Assembly: GCA_023213395.1 (NCBI GenBank)
Contig: CM041465.1
Span: forward strand, 141,243,741 to 141,307,740
Source of the DNA: Cycas panzhihuaensis
Lineage: Eukaryota > Cycadophyta
Reading direction: 5' to 3'
Length of the DNA: 64,000 nucleotides
The translations under genes and the position numbers were made by a program. Under the pieces are notes generated by a model, which worked only from the letters and a program-made list of their open reading frames with translations, was not told the origin of the DNA and searched no databases. Below are positions 1 to 11,791 of this stretch, piece by piece. Each line of letters opens with the position of its first letter. Positions within the stretch are counted from its first letter, which is position 1.

Positions 1-2368
1 ATTCGGTATACCATATGAGAATTTTCTTCGTCTCATTAATAAGTGGATCAATCAAAATAGGTACCTTATTGAATACCAAGTGGTGTTATTAATGATCAAA
101 ATAGGTTTAATCAACTAGTTGGTTTACTCATTTGGTTACTACTTTCCATCCACTAAACCAAATGTGTTTTTCCAAGGGGGATTTTACATGTCCAACAGAT
201 TAAGAAATTTTCATATCATAAATTCATCAAATATTTCTCACTTCAATAATTTTTCAATTGACTTTGAGTTTTTAAATATCATAAAGGATCCTTAATTCAT
301 TCACTTTTAAACCAAAATTTATTTTTCTTTTACCATCTTTCAAAAATAATATCACCATCATGTTTGAAGCCTTTGAAAATATTAGAATATACTTAATTTT
401 TTCTAAAAATGATTATGGAATTTATCCTTTATAAAGTTTTAAGAACTTTTATCAACTTTACCCTTTAATTTATCTATTATCTAAAATATGTTGTATGACC
501 ACTCATTTCGACCATCTTGAAATTCTATTTTGAATGCAACTGACAACACCTAATTCTCACATATGAGGGATGAGTTATAATAAAAAATGTTTTAATGTAC
601 CATAAAAAGCTATATGAGCCTTAAGAAACTTGAAAATAAATTTAAAAAATCATTCAAATTTTATTAATAAATTTTGTAAAAAAAAAAAAAAAAAAACTAA
701 TTTGATTAACTCTGTTTTGGAGTCCATCCCTTTTATTACTTAGCCCTCAGTCATATGGGCTCTATATATGATCTATAACTAAATAAGAGAGGGATAAAAT
801 CTAAATTTCATAACTTTATAAAAGATGATTAATTTTTTCAAAACATTTATAATTTTTTAATTATAAAATAAAAAATTAATCCTCCACTTTATGCAAAAAA
901 CATATAAGATCACAAAAATAGAATTTGATCAATTAATTGATCGAATATATATGCAAATCCATTAATAAGAAATCATTGTTAGCATTCTTCATAATTGAAC
1001 ACTAGTCCTTTCATTATTGTTAATGGGATGTAGTGACCATTATTCCTCTATGGGCATGTGATTTTTCTATACTATGGGTGGATTATTTTCATGGCTTATG
1101 GTTATCTCTAAGGTTGTGTTCCTCTTCACTTCAGTTGTGAGCTAAAAAATATATCTTCATGACTGTGGTTATTTTATCTATTGTGGTACTATTTCATTCT
1201 CTTCTTTCATGGCTAGACTCCACAGGTGTACTCTCTAGATTTGGTAGTCTTTCCATGTCTGGTCAAGTGCTTCTTCCCATTACGTAGATGGATAAAATCT
1301 ATAATCTATACCATGGAAGGTGCCTCTATCTTCTATAGAGATTCCAACAAGCAAACACAAGTATCTAACATTTTTTTAGTGATATTCCTTATCTTATGCA
1401 TGGCTTCTCCCCATGTAGAGGGTCTTCTACATTCTCTACTATGGGTAGTCAACATAAGGTAGCTCATATGGGGGGGTTTCTATGATAGACATAGTTGTAT
1501 ACTTCTACACATGTTGGCAAAATTTTCCTTCATTCATAGTAGCAATTGTTTATGGCTTCTCTATATAGATTATCTCCATGATTAACTTCTATTAGGTAGG
1601 AACTCCATTAGAATGTGTTTGTTGTTTTATGCATTTGGTATCTTTATAGCGGTGTGATAAAAATCTTTCTTCCTCCATTTGTTAAGGGCATATGATATAA
1701 GTATGTGACTGGAAAATCTATGTAACGTGAGTTATAGGGCATGGTTGTATTTATGGCCCCTTTATAGGTGGCTTCTCTACGCATGGGAATTTGGCTACAT
1801 ATTTCCATGTGTAAGGATCCATAGATAAATTTAAGCTTTATCTCTATCTGGATTTGCATGACTGTGGAGTTCATTTATTTATCATGGTAATTCTATTTCT
1901 CAGTATTATGTTACAATAGAGAATGTAACTCTTATGTTGAATTCATCATAAATATTGTTATAATCAACCGTTGCTAAAATTATTTTTTTTATATCACCAT
2001 TAAATATTAATATATGTACTATTATCCACATTTAACAAAGTATAATAATTTGTGATTTATCTTTTATTTATGTCCTTAATAATTCTATCAACATTTCATG
2101 CCACTATGAAATCATTTGATTTTTATAAAACAACCCATGTAATTAAATATCAATTGTCACATATCTTTATTTATCTTCATCTATTCTATATGTAGTTGGA
2201 TCACTGATATATTCAAACTTCTAGCTTATTAAATATATGTCATATCTAACTCCCAGATTGGCTCTATCATTGGCTTATACTAGCTCATCATATTAATTCC
2301 ATAGACTTCTTCTTACTACATAATATCTTTCAATCATGGCACTAGTACCATGTTAAAATTAATAATTG
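1..2368. other. Unrecognised AT-rich DNA
   Basis: I recognise no gene, RNA or element terminus here. Short open frames at 1226-1462 (+) and 1644-1874 (-) show no family motif and lie in T-rich DNA with repeated short words such as CATGGCTTCTC. A run of 19 A occurs at 678-696. The right edge abuts a Copia primer-binding site whose element would extend leftward, so part of this stretch may be degraded Copia interior. I could not find its gag in any frame. Confidence 0.4.
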
Positions 2369-2369
2369 T

Positions 2370-2381
2370 GCTTTGATACCA
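2370..2381 (-). other. Primer-binding site of a minus-strand Copia element
   Basis: Read on the minus strand this is TGGTATCAAAGC. It matches the usual plant initiator-Met tRNA primer site TGGTATCAGAGC at 11 of 12 positions. It sits four bases from the end of the LTR-like segment at 2386-2899, as expected for a 5' LTR followed by its PBS on the minus strand. Confidence 0.6.
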
Positions 2382-2385
2382 TAAG

Positions 2386-2748
2386 TGAAATGTAGAGTAA
2401 TATGATACAAGTAAAATAATAGAATTAACTCATGATATATGTACATAAGTAAAGTAATAAATAGATAAAGTAAAGTATTGAACATGCATCAAGCATTCAA
2501 GGACATTCATAAGCATCACCATAAGAGAGATACCAAGATTTATATGTGAAAAACTTAGTGTAAGAAAAATCATAAGAGAAGGAAGGTGGAGTTTGGACTC
2601 CTCTTATGATCATAATGATTACATCTCCAAGTCTTCAACCTTTCTTAAGTTCTCAAGTGGTGTGTATACATATTTATAATATGATTCATCTCACGAGTAG
2701 CTTATGACATGTCTTGATCCTTTTCATTATCCAATAGAATGATTACAT

Positions 2749-2807
<59 letters not shown>

Positions 2808-2899
2808 TCACATATATCTATGTATGTGAATGGTGGGATGTGTATGTGTATATCATATATATTAAACATTACATATGTGATTAATCACATATTTTAACA
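2386..2899 (-). repeat. Copia LTR (5' LTR on minus strand), solitary within window
   Basis: The segment starts TG and ends CA in plus orientation (TGAAATGTAG to TTTTAACA) and lies directly beside the primer-binding site. To its right, a Copia integrase relic resumes abruptly. The paralogous relic near 39800 has no such segment, so this LTR looks inserted into that older element. I found no partner LTR on the left, so the rest of the element is either outside the window or deleted. The segment contains an (AT)n run. The right boundary is well placed by the relic comparison; the left boundary is inferred from the PBS. Confidence 0.5.
2751..2804. repeat. (AT)27 microsatellite
   Basis: A perfect alternating AT tract of about 54 bases. 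It is followed by a degenerate continuation (CATATATCTATGTATGTG) and lies inside the Copia LTR. Such tracts are length-variable and slip easily. Confidence 0.9.
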
Positions 2900-3310
2900 C
2901 CATTTCTAAGAAAAATAGTTTAGAAAACCTGAGAGAAACTTGAATTAGTTTACTCTAATATTTATGGACTAATGTCAATCATATCACTTGGTGGCATGAG
3001 GTATTTTATCACTTTCATTAATAATTTTTCACTAAAAAAATAGATTTTTATACTAAAGGAAAAATCATAAGCCTTTACATATTTTAAACAATTTAAAGTG
3101 TTAGCAGAAAATGAAAGTAGACACAAAATCAAGATCTTACAAACTAACAATGGTGGCAAGTATACCTTGAATAAATTTAATTAGTTCTATAAGGATCACA
3201 TAATCAAGAGGTAACTTTATACTTATTATATACCTTAATATAATGGATTTGTTAAGCAAATAAATAAAACATTAGTTGAAAAAGCCAAATCTATATTGAA
3301 ATACATGGAT
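2900..3310 (+). pseudogene. Copia integrase core relic
   Basis: Translation across several stops gives, in order, a catalytic-core-like stretch (GGMRYFITFINNFS), a second motif (LQTNNGGKYT, in place of the usual LRTDNGGEY) and PQYNGFVKQINKTLVEKAKS, in place of the family's PQQNGVAERMNRT. The middle catalytic Asp reads Asn and the final Glu reads Lys or Gln, so it is dead. The same family is seen again at about 39820-40200, where the surrounding gag and protease are still visible. Here the upstream part is replaced by the inserted LTR at 2386-2899, and similarity stops near 3310, just before the tRNA genes. Confidence 0.75.
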
Positions 3311-3429
3311 ACATAAACACCGAACATCTGTAACAATCTGAATACCCATTTTCTTCTATTGACAAAAGACAGATACATAAACACTGGAAGCCTTCTTCAC
3401 AGAATTTGAAGTCGGCTATAATAAAACCA

Positions 3430-3501
3430 AGGTTCCACCGAGATTTGAACTCGGGTTACTGGATTCAGAGTCCAATGTCCTCACCACTAGACCATGGAAC
3501 C
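3430..3501 (-). tRNA. tRNA-Gln (anticodon CTG)
   Basis: The 72-nt minus-strand sequence folds as a complete cloverleaf. It has a 7-bp acceptor stem (GGTTCCA with TGGAACC), a D arm, a TTGGA-CTCTGAA-TCCAG anticodon arm with CTG, and a CCGAG-TTCAAAT-CTCGG T arm. It reads CAG glutamine codons in cytosolic translation. The internal A and B boxes of RNA polymerase III are intact, and a TTTT terminator follows four bases after the gene (plus coordinates 3423-3426). The sequence resembles nuclear plant tRNA-Gln rather than an organellar copy. It stands about 380 bp from a tRNA-Asn on the opposite strand. Confidence 0.93.
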
Positions 3502-3881
3502 AACATGGATATAATTTGAGCGAGTAACCATCCACCAACCATTTGTTCACCAGGAAGGCCTACACTGATGGTACACACTGAATTGCATGGCATGGCTTGT
3601 TTGAGGGTAACTAGATAACAATTGCGTAACTTATGTTACATATATCAACATGACATGACATTAATATTGTGGTAAGACAAATATTTTATGGTAACTTGTC
3701 CAATCAATAAAATGCCCCAAACTTGGTATTCCCACCTCTTACTTCAATATTACCACTTCACTCCACAAAATTATTGCATATGATTCTAATTCACAAAACA
3801 TACGTGATCTGATTCTGAGTTCATTTGAAAATAATATCCATACAAATTTGAATGTGGTACCTGAAATCACGCCCCTGAATT

Positions 3882-3898
3882 GCTGGAATAACTCAGTT

Positions 3899-3931
<33 letters not shown>

Positions 3932-3955
3932 GAGGTTCAAGCCCTCCTTCTAGCT
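3882..3955 (+). tRNA. tRNA-Asn (anticodon GTT)
   Basis: This 74-nt sequence has a full acceptor stem (GCTGGAA with TTCTAGC, one G-T pair), a TGTGG-CTGTTAA-CCACA anticodon arm with GTT, and a GGAGG-TTCAAGC-CCTCC T arm. It would read AAC/AAT codons. One oddity is base 10 of the tRNA (position 3891), which is A where nuclear tRNA-Asn normally has G. This breaks the outer pair of the D stem and alters box A (TAACTCAGTTGG rather than TAGCTCAGTTGG). No TTTT terminator lies close downstream; the first is about 70 bp away. It may be a decaying copy or a weakly expressed gene. The layout is nuclear-cytosolic and does not match plastid tRNA-Asn. Confidence 0.85.
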
Positions 3956-4850
3956 CCTCACAAGATTAGGTTTCAACACTTCGTTGATCTCTACCCAATA
4001 TTGTTTGCAACCCCTCAACTCCATTTTACTTCTCACTTGGATGACTCCTCCGTCTCTGCTCTTTTCTAGTCATAATCTTCTTTATTTTTCTTAGGTTATT
4101 ACATCATAAACACAAATGTAACGTGAATTAGAAGAAGATGATTCTTCTTCTTATTTCTTCACACCCAAATATGAATTGTAGCAAAATATTACGTACCAAG
4201 GAAAGTATCCATAATGTAAATGTAATGCCCAATTATAATGGCAGATAGCAACAATATTCACAAAGAAATGCACCCTCCTATCCAATGCAATTAATAAAAA
4301 TTAAATCTCTACACATCTCTTTGTATATCTCCATTTATAACACTAACATTAGCTTCTCATAATAATAAAATATTATTAAAATATACTTCACATAGTAGTA
4401 GTCATCTTCTCTCAAATTGTCTTGGGATCGTTACAATTCTTTCCTCCTTAAAGACACTTTGTCATCCTACTAGCTCCTTCTATCATTTCTTGAATTTTGT
4501 AACTTCTCAAGGTCTCTTTCATGATCTTATTTTATGTTGCCATTTGGATCCACAACATTCCTCCCCTTTTTGAATACTTTACACACAAAATGTGGGAGAG
4601 ATGATGCACACCTCTCCAATCTACCACTTGCTATAGCTAATACGTCTTTGGAGCTAGTGCCATCTCTATGATGTCTTCTAGGTACTATATGTATGTGCCA
4701 TCTTCCTATTTGTGATGGCACCATTTCCTTTATAGCTCTTGCAGAGCATTTTCCACGCAGTATATCATGGGACCTGCATTTTGGGGATTAGCACTATCTC
4801 AGATCTTAGAACTTGCTTCTATATCATGCCCATGGAGTTTTTCTCTTGAA
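3956..4850. other. Intergenic, nothing recognised
   Basis: I see no coding similarity, RNA gene or element terminus. The short minus-strand frame at 4527-4724 has no family motif. Confidence 0.4.
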
Positions 4851-6350
4851 GATAAGAATTACCTTGGAGATGGGGGCATAGGTTGCATTTGAAAGGTCAT
4901 AAGGAATAGAGAATATAGTTGAATTCACATGGCAATGAATGGAGACATATAGGAGGAGTGCACAATAAACATGAATCAAGTTTGTCAGCATCATAGGAAA
5001 ATAAGCTTAGATGGGGACACATAGGAGGGGTATGTCAAAAATAGAGATAAAGTGTGAGGGTTTATAATGACATGATATGATAATAGATAAGAATGTAGTT
5101 CTAAAAGAGATTAGGAGGTAATAAGTATTGGGGATTAGGGTAAAAATGAGTGCTGAAAGGCTATGCTTGAATTGGAATGTGACTAAAGTAATTATATAAT
5201 GGTAAATGGGTAATAAATGGTATGGAGTAGAGGGTGGATTATGGAGGAGATCGAGAGGTAGTAACATACATAGAATGTCAGTACGACAAGGCTAAGGAAT
5301 AAGGTTTAAGATATGTTACAAATATTTAATACAAATGACAATTATTTCAGAGAGATATACAAAAAATAGAGAGTGGGATGAAGTTAACGAGAAATAATGA
5401 AGATGAACGAGATTAAGATATAAAAGTGTATGACACAGATGTGTCAAGAATGAAAGTTGAAGTGTGGACAATAGGTGATATGAATGATGTAGGGTATCGA
5501 TAAGATTGGAGAAAGATACATACAAGGTGTTGATACTAAAGAGATATAGAATGATGGATAGATGGTAAGATGGGTATTCTATAGAGATGGATAGGGCAAA
5601 GAGATATCTACAAAGTAAAGGGATAAATGGTAAAGATAATTTAGGTTTGAAATAAAGCTAGGGAACAATATATATGGAGGTCTAATACAAATATAAGGAA
5701 TGCAAGACGAGACGAGGGAAAAAGATTGCTGTACATGTATAAGTGAGTTAAATATGGCCAAATGAGAGCAATGTATGAGTGATGAATATTGAAATACAAG
5801 TAAGAAAGGGTAAGATAATTGTGGTCTATGAGTGTGATTATAGAATAACTTCTATAGATCACTAATAAAGGGGGCATAAGGGTTGAGAGATAAGTATTGT
5901 TTAGGAGTAGATAGTTTTGATGGAAGCATATGAAATAGGAATGTAAAAATATGGGATATAATAAGCAATGAATTGAGGAAGATGGTTGACAAGGGGCAGG
6001 GATAGAAATAATGTGTCTTGTCAAATAAGTTACTAGACAGAGAAAATGAAGATGAGAGTAATAAAACATAAGAAGAATAAAGCATGCTAACTAGATTAGA
6101 AAGTGGGCTTTTAATAGGAAAGAAATGAATATTATGAAGATGAGAGATGTGCATCCTTGCTTGGTGATTTCTTATAAAGGACAAGTGATGGTATGAAAAA
6201 GATGAAGATTGGCCAATTTCAAGAGGGATCATGGTTTCACTTATAAAAAGTTGGGAATTGAAGAGGATGTACTTTAAATCCACTATTAGTTCTCGGTAAG
6301 TAGGAATATAGGATTTTCTACGGCCATGTGGAAGGAAAATTCAAGATGAA
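4851..6350. other. C-poor, purine-rich tract
   Basis: For about 1.5 kb the plus strand is built mostly of A, G and T with few C residues (GATAGATGG-like words). This strong strand asymmetry leaves the minus strand nearly free of stops and produces long spurious frames rich in Ser, Leu, Tyr, His and Ile (5641-6069 and 5852-6283). Their composition and lack of any domain argue against real genes. A short imperfect direct repeat (GGAGACATATAGGAGGAG near 4939, and GGGGACACATAGGAGGGG near 5013) lies at the left end. Origin unknown. Confidence 0.5.
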
Positions 6351-8070
6351 GTATAAAAGTGTTAAACCTTAATGTTTATTTTGGGGTTATAACTTTAGGT
6401 TATGAGGCTCCCCTTAATATTTCTATCATATTAAATTTAAGATTTTTTAATGTTATATGAGTGATGAGTCAATGGGGGTTACGACTCTTACCTCATTTGT
6501 GTCATTTTAGGTAGGATAAATATTTTATCTAATATTGTATTTAGATACACATAGTGGATTTGTAAAAGCATGAAAGAAGAGTAATGGTTAGTGCAATAGT
6601 ATTATAATGAGAAAGATTCATTGGAATGAGATTTATCAAACGCTTTAAAATCAATCCACTAATGTTTAATAGATTAATCCATCCAATCGTGATCTCTATT
6701 ACATGCCTTATTGTAACATATTGTATTAGAGTCAGGTTTGTAGTGTAATATCAACTGTAATTGTTGATTATTGTATTCGTTTGGTGTGTTGATAAGATTT
6801 ATATTTGTTACATACTATTAAATGCTATTTATTAGGTGAGATATTCTTCTTTTTAAACAGATTTAAGATGCATGTTATAGAGATTTAATTTGTAGGTAGT
6901 TTAACACTTCCATGTAAACTTGTATGCTCTATTATAGGAATACAACTCATTTAATGAACTTTTTTTGACTGGCTAAAGAGGACATACATGCATGTAGGTA
7001 GATAGACATGCACGCAAGTAGCAAGACTCTATTAAGTTATCTATTGGTCCATTATGATCTCTCATGAATGGATCTCCATTCAATTGCTATTGAAGGAATC
7101 TCAAGTTGTAAGTATACCTCTTGTTGACAAAAGACAAACTCTACTAAGCTATTATGGATTGTTGTTGAAGGATCCTCTAATTGAAATCACTAAAAAGTAG
7201 ATTGAACTAGAAATAATATAGATGGTCAATGAAGATATCATGATAGGCTTTATTGAAGGGCTATGCTGACATATTGATAGATCCATTATTTAAAGTGGAA
7301 AAACAATGATGAAGATGATGAAAGAAGGTATTAGAAATCAATTTTATAAACCCTTGAAGATGTGCTACTAGACTCCATTGAGAAGACAATGTTAAAACAC
7401 ATATTAAAAAGTTGTTTCAACCTTTAGGGGTGTTTTTTATTAAAAGTAGAATATTCTAAATTACATGCTCTAAGATTTATGACTATAGGTTATAATCAAA
7501 TAATGCTTTACTAGCCTATATGTTGTGTAGCTTTTCACAATGACCTTTGCGATAGAACTTATGACCTATAAATTGAAGGGTAACCTATGACAAGTTTTGA
7601 TCAATTAAAAAGAAAATTCCAATGCCCCCACCTAGGATTGATACCACACCATTAAATCATAGTAATGATGCCCATTGACCTACAAATAGAACCCTAAATA
7701 GGAGAGTGAAGAATGTCATTAATGCCATAACAATGGATTAAATGCCAAGGGAAGGAGAATGCCCATTGAAGAGGAACATCACGTATAGAGTGCAAGATGG
7801 AAAATAATACATAAGTAGGGATTCAAACATTACTATATGAAATGCTAGTTGTATATTTGCAATGAGATGACCATTTAAAGGCCAAAAGATTGCAATGCAC
7901 AAACGCTCATCATAATTACTAAGTAATATACCCATTTGAATGCCACATACACAAAATTGGATGCCTTAGTGTAAGAATGAAGTGCAAAGAAGGAAACCAC
8001 ACATTACATACTATAAAAGGTTTTGAAATTGAAACCTAATAAAGGTCAAATGAAGATCTAATGAGGACGA
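6351..8070. other. Intergenic, nothing recognised
   Basis: AT-rich DNA with no recognisable gene. From about 7620 to 7990 the words AATGCC and GCCCATTGA recur irregularly, suggesting a very degraded short repeat. The minus-strand frame at 7738-7935 shows no known motif. The gypsy LTR begins at 8071. Confidence 0.4.
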
Positions 8071-8699
8071 TAGAAGCACACCTTTAGGGGTTACTAAGTA
8101 TAAGGATATCAAGTCTATATTATCATTAAACCATGGGCTTAAAGGACCTTGAGTTCAAGGGGATAGGTCACCCACCAAGGGCATTTGTGCATCAGAATGC
8201 AAGTTTAGAGACCCGCAAATAGCACACAAGACTCTCCCTCCTGACATGTACCTTCTTGGATTCGAGGCAGGCAAACATGTCCTTGGTTTACTAAGTAGAC
8301 TAATGGCAGACTCTCCTACCCTAATGGGTGAGGCAAGGGGAGGGAGGATCAAAGCTCTTTTCCTGGAAGAATAGGAAAAGAGGAGGCAAGCCCTAGTAGA
8401 GTAAGGGGGCCTATGAAATAAGAGAGAAATGGTAAGCGAAAGAATGCAAGAGGGGTTTGGTGTGGAGAAACCAAATCCTAAAAGGACAAGACAAATGGGG
8501 CATCCTACCAAGGATTACCTAAAGGAAAGCCTATAGGGTTTAGATGAAATAAAACAAGTGGTTAGGTATACCAAGAGTTTTGGATAATGTCTTAGTTTTG
8601 TTCAAAAAGTGGTGCAAAGATATAAAGTATTATTACTAAGTAAATATAACTTAAAAGAAACTCTCTCTCTTTCTCGTATTTCCCTCTCTCTCTTTTACC

Positions 8700-8707
8700 T
8701 TTATAAA
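8700..8707 (-). promoter_or_regulatory. Putative TATA box of gypsy LTR
   Basis: TTTATAAA followed on the minus strand by GGTAAAAGAGAGAGAG. The same box and the same GA-rich downstream stretch occur at 35397-35404 in the other LTR, so both were retained from the source copy. Assignment as the LTR promoter is an inference from position and sequence. Confidence 0.4.
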
Positions 8708-10305
8708 CAAAAGAACTAGGTGAGAGGGAAAAAGGGGAGTGTAATGGAGAAGGAGGGTATGATGACTTATGCAACTTGTTTTAATAATGCATAAAAAAAA
8801 TATGACTTCCAAAAGGCCTAGGTTCCCCTTTTTGTTCCTACCTTTGTGCATGCAAAGTGTATGCAAGAGAAGGATGCAACAAAGGGAGAAAACCCTTTTT
8901 TATCACTTTTCTTTCAAGAGCAAAATGAGAGGTCCACTAACCCAAACTATCATTTTTTGTGCTCGTGCAATAGGGAAAAGGGGGAGTGAGGTCGATGCAC
9001 ACTAATGCAATGGTTAAGCAAGCAAATATGGTTGAATTTCTTTTTCACTTTCCTTTCAAATGAATGCAAAGTGAATGATTACAAACAATGTGGAAATGCG
9101 CCCTATTTTCCATTTTGGGGGAAGGGGGAAAAAGGACAAGGGAGGAAAGAAAGGTTAGAGAGGGTGCACTTGGAATCAAGCCAGTTGATGAAGTGTGTCT
9201 TCTTCCCTTCGTTGCTTTCCCTTCACCGGTCATCTTGTGCTCCTAACCGTGGTTGGCGTTATAGTTGAAACCATTGGCGAGGCTTCCTTACCTTCCATGG
9301 AATGCTTAACCAAAAGGAATAAAAGGTTTCAAAGGAATATTTCAAGGAGATATATGGAAATGAGATGCACATACCTTCTAACACAATCCTTAATTGCTTG
9401 AAGTAGGTAAAGATACTTTGTAAACCAACTCCTTCTAATAAGCAACAATATATATGTGCCTATGCATATGGATATATGTGTATGTGCATGTACTTGCTAA
9501 AAGAAGATCCAAACTTGCTTAATGCTTTAAAGAAAATAAACAATGTATCTTTAACCTTCCCACTATATGTGTGTTTAAATGTTTCATAAACAATACTTGG
9601 CGAAAGGGGGGTTTAAAGGTTGTGAGAAAGGAGAGCCTTGGAATGGCTACCTCCTCCAAACAAGACACCTTTACATGCGCAGGTACTCCAGGAAATTAAA
9701 TTTAGAGAGGGTTTGTAACTCTAAGAAAATAAGGAAAATGATATAACTTATAAGAACAAAAAAGATGCAAAAGTTGTAAAAAGTGCAAATGTTGCAAAGC
9801 TGTAATGTTGCAACTTTTGTAAGATTTGCAAGGAGGATGGAAATTTCATGAAACAACCAAGATTTACAAGGAAAACCACTACCAAATAATGTGCATAAGG
9901 GCTAGTTGCAAGCATTGCAAGGGGCTGTGAATGCTACTACCAATGAAAACCTTCACTTAAGGGTTTTCTTGGTGTGTAGGGTGGATATGGCATAGGAAGA
10001 TTAGGAGAGGTAGGGGGTTTCCCTGGAGGATATGGCTATGAGGGTTGGAACCCTAGCCGTGGACTCCTCTTCTCCCTCTTAAAGGGTTTTCACAATCCAC
10101 CTGCTTGTGTCCCAAGAAGAAACCAATATGTGTTGAGGTGTAAACAAAGGAGGGAAGGAAGGGTTTGCCTTCCTTTATATGGCCTAAAGAGATTGGTATG
10201 CATGTAAGACTTGCAAATAAATGGAGATATTCACAAAATATATTTATTGAAAGGAAGAATAGACAAATTTGAAACATCCACTAAAAACTAAAATGAAATG
10301 GGTGT

Positions 10306-10935
10306 TGTTGGATATTGTGACAACAATTATGGGGCTAATATTTTGGCATGTTTTCGGCGTGATTTTCCCCCCTAATTTTTCTCGAGGGGTTCCAAGGCGT
10401 AGCCCCTTGGCTGTCTTGGGGTGTGGATAGCCCCCGCTAGGAGGGGGTTCGAGGGCGATAGCCCCCAAACTAAAAATTTATCCATGTAAACCTTATCAAA
10501 ATGTAAAGAGAATCAGGGTCATTCGATACAAATACCCTAGATTCTATAGTTGAGATTCATGCCTTGGATGTCCCTCTCATGTAGTCTGTTTTAGGGCTTT
10601 TCCTATTATGTTATATGTAATGTAATGTACTATTATGAGGGCAGTGGCTAGTTGTTGTTCCTGAGAGTACTATGTAACTGAGGTGTACTGTTTCTCCATT
10701 CTACAGTAATAAAGATCGATACCTTTACTGTGTGAATGTTTCCCTAGCACACTGCTAGGGTTTTACCATGTTATATCAGGTGCAAACGTGATATTTGTCT
10801 TTCATTTTCATGTTATTGTACAATCTATAATTTTAGAACTTGCATGTAATTTTAAGTTTCAATTTCTGTAACTAGTTGTAAGAATGCAATAGATCTTGGT
10901 GGTGGTTAAAGGGTTGGAACCTTGTATTCTCAACA
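10306..10935 (+). repeat. Copia-1 5' LTR
   Basis: Starts TGTTGGATATTGTGACAAC and ends TATTCTCAACA, just before the PBS. It aligns end to end with 14964-15601. A strikingly GC-rich block near 10380-10460 holds several interleaved C-run/G-run inverted repeats (TAGCCCCC, AGGGGG) unlike the AT-rich remainder. The block is shared by the other LTR. Confidence 0.93.
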
Positions 10936-10937
10936 AG

Positions 10938-10948
10938 TGGTATCAGAG
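10938..10948 (+). other. Copia-1 primer-binding site
   Basis: TGGTATCAGAG, complementary to the 3' end of initiator-Met tRNA. It lies two bases after the 5' LTR end and primes minus-strand DNA synthesis. Confidence 0.92.
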
Positions 10949-11009
10949 TCACTCTTTTTCTTGCAGCGAGTTTGTGAAAGTTTTGGTGTCAGCTTTTCTA
11001 CACCAAATA

Positions 11010-11791
11010 ATGAAACTAGCAAGTGCAAAGTTCGAGGTGGAGAAATTCAATGGCAAGAACAACTTCGAGTTGTGGAAGCTAAAAGTGTATGATATTCTTG
11101 TACAGTAGGGTTTATACAAAGCCCTTGCAAGCAAATCAAAGAAACCCGCAGGGATGGATAATGATGAATAGGATGATTTAGATAAAAAGGCACTTAGGAT
11201 AATACGATTATGCTTGGCAGATGAAGTTTTGTTTAACATCTCAGGGGAGCAGACAACAACAGGATTATGGACCCGGTTGGAAGGCATGTATATGACCAAA
11301 TCAATAACGAATCAAATCTACCTGAAGAGGCAACTGTACTTGTTACAAATGAAGGTACAAAAATTGTTGACCATTTAAATGTTTTCAATACTCTTATTTG
11401 TCAATTAACTAGTATCGATGTTAAAATTGAGGATGAGGACAACACTGTTACCCTGTTATGCTCATTACATGAATCCTGGGATAATATTGTCACCTCAATT
11501 AGTTTTAGCACTACAGATGATTTGGAATATGATTCTATTGTGAGTGCTTTGCTAATGGAAGAAGTGTGGAGGAAGTCTAGTCTTAAAACCTCCATACCAG
11601 AAGCCATGACAGTAAGGGGTAGAACATTTGAGAGAGGAAAAAACTCCAGGGATACATCAAGGTCCAAGTCAAAGAGCAAAAAGAGTAAGCTCAAGAGTTG
11701 GCATTGTAATAAGACCAGTCACCTCATAAAGGATTGTTACAAAAGGAAAGAGTTCCAGAAAAAGAAAGATCCAGCCAAGGAGGCAAATTAG
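11010..11791 (+). pseudogene. Copia-1 gag (capsid/nucleocapsid), frameshifted
   Basis: Starts at ATG 11010 (MKLASAKFEVEKFNG) and continues through NNFELWKLKVYDILVQ, the typical N-terminal Copia gag motif. An in-frame TAG interrupts it at 11106, another stop follows at about 11169, and a one-base shift near 11350 moves it to the frame that is open at 11267-11791. The nucleocapsid knuckle at about 11696-11737 reads SWHCNKTSHLIKDC, so the first zinc-binding Cys is Ser. A basic Lys/Ser-rich run precedes it, as expected for RNA binding. Gag would form the cytoplasmic particle that packages element RNA. Not functional. Confidence 0.85.

Noticed and set aside
2939-3310. CRISPR or bacterial mobile element signals anywhere in the window
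   Set aside because: Repeats are LTRs, microsatellites or degenerate minisatellites. Nothing has regular repeat-spacer spacing, and all coding relics are plant retrotransposon families.
5641-6283. Two overlapping 142-143 residue minus-strand frames
   Set aside because: They arise in the C-poor tract, are rich in Ser/Leu/Tyr/His, overlap each other in different frames and show no domain.
8066-8070. Target duplication of the gypsy element
   Set aside because: GACGA on the left and AATGT on the right do not match. Borders shifted by a few bases give no match either.
8155-8511. 118-residue minus-strand frame as a gene
   Set aside because: It lies within the gypsy LTR, is partly kept in the other LTR with frame changes, and has no recognisable domain.
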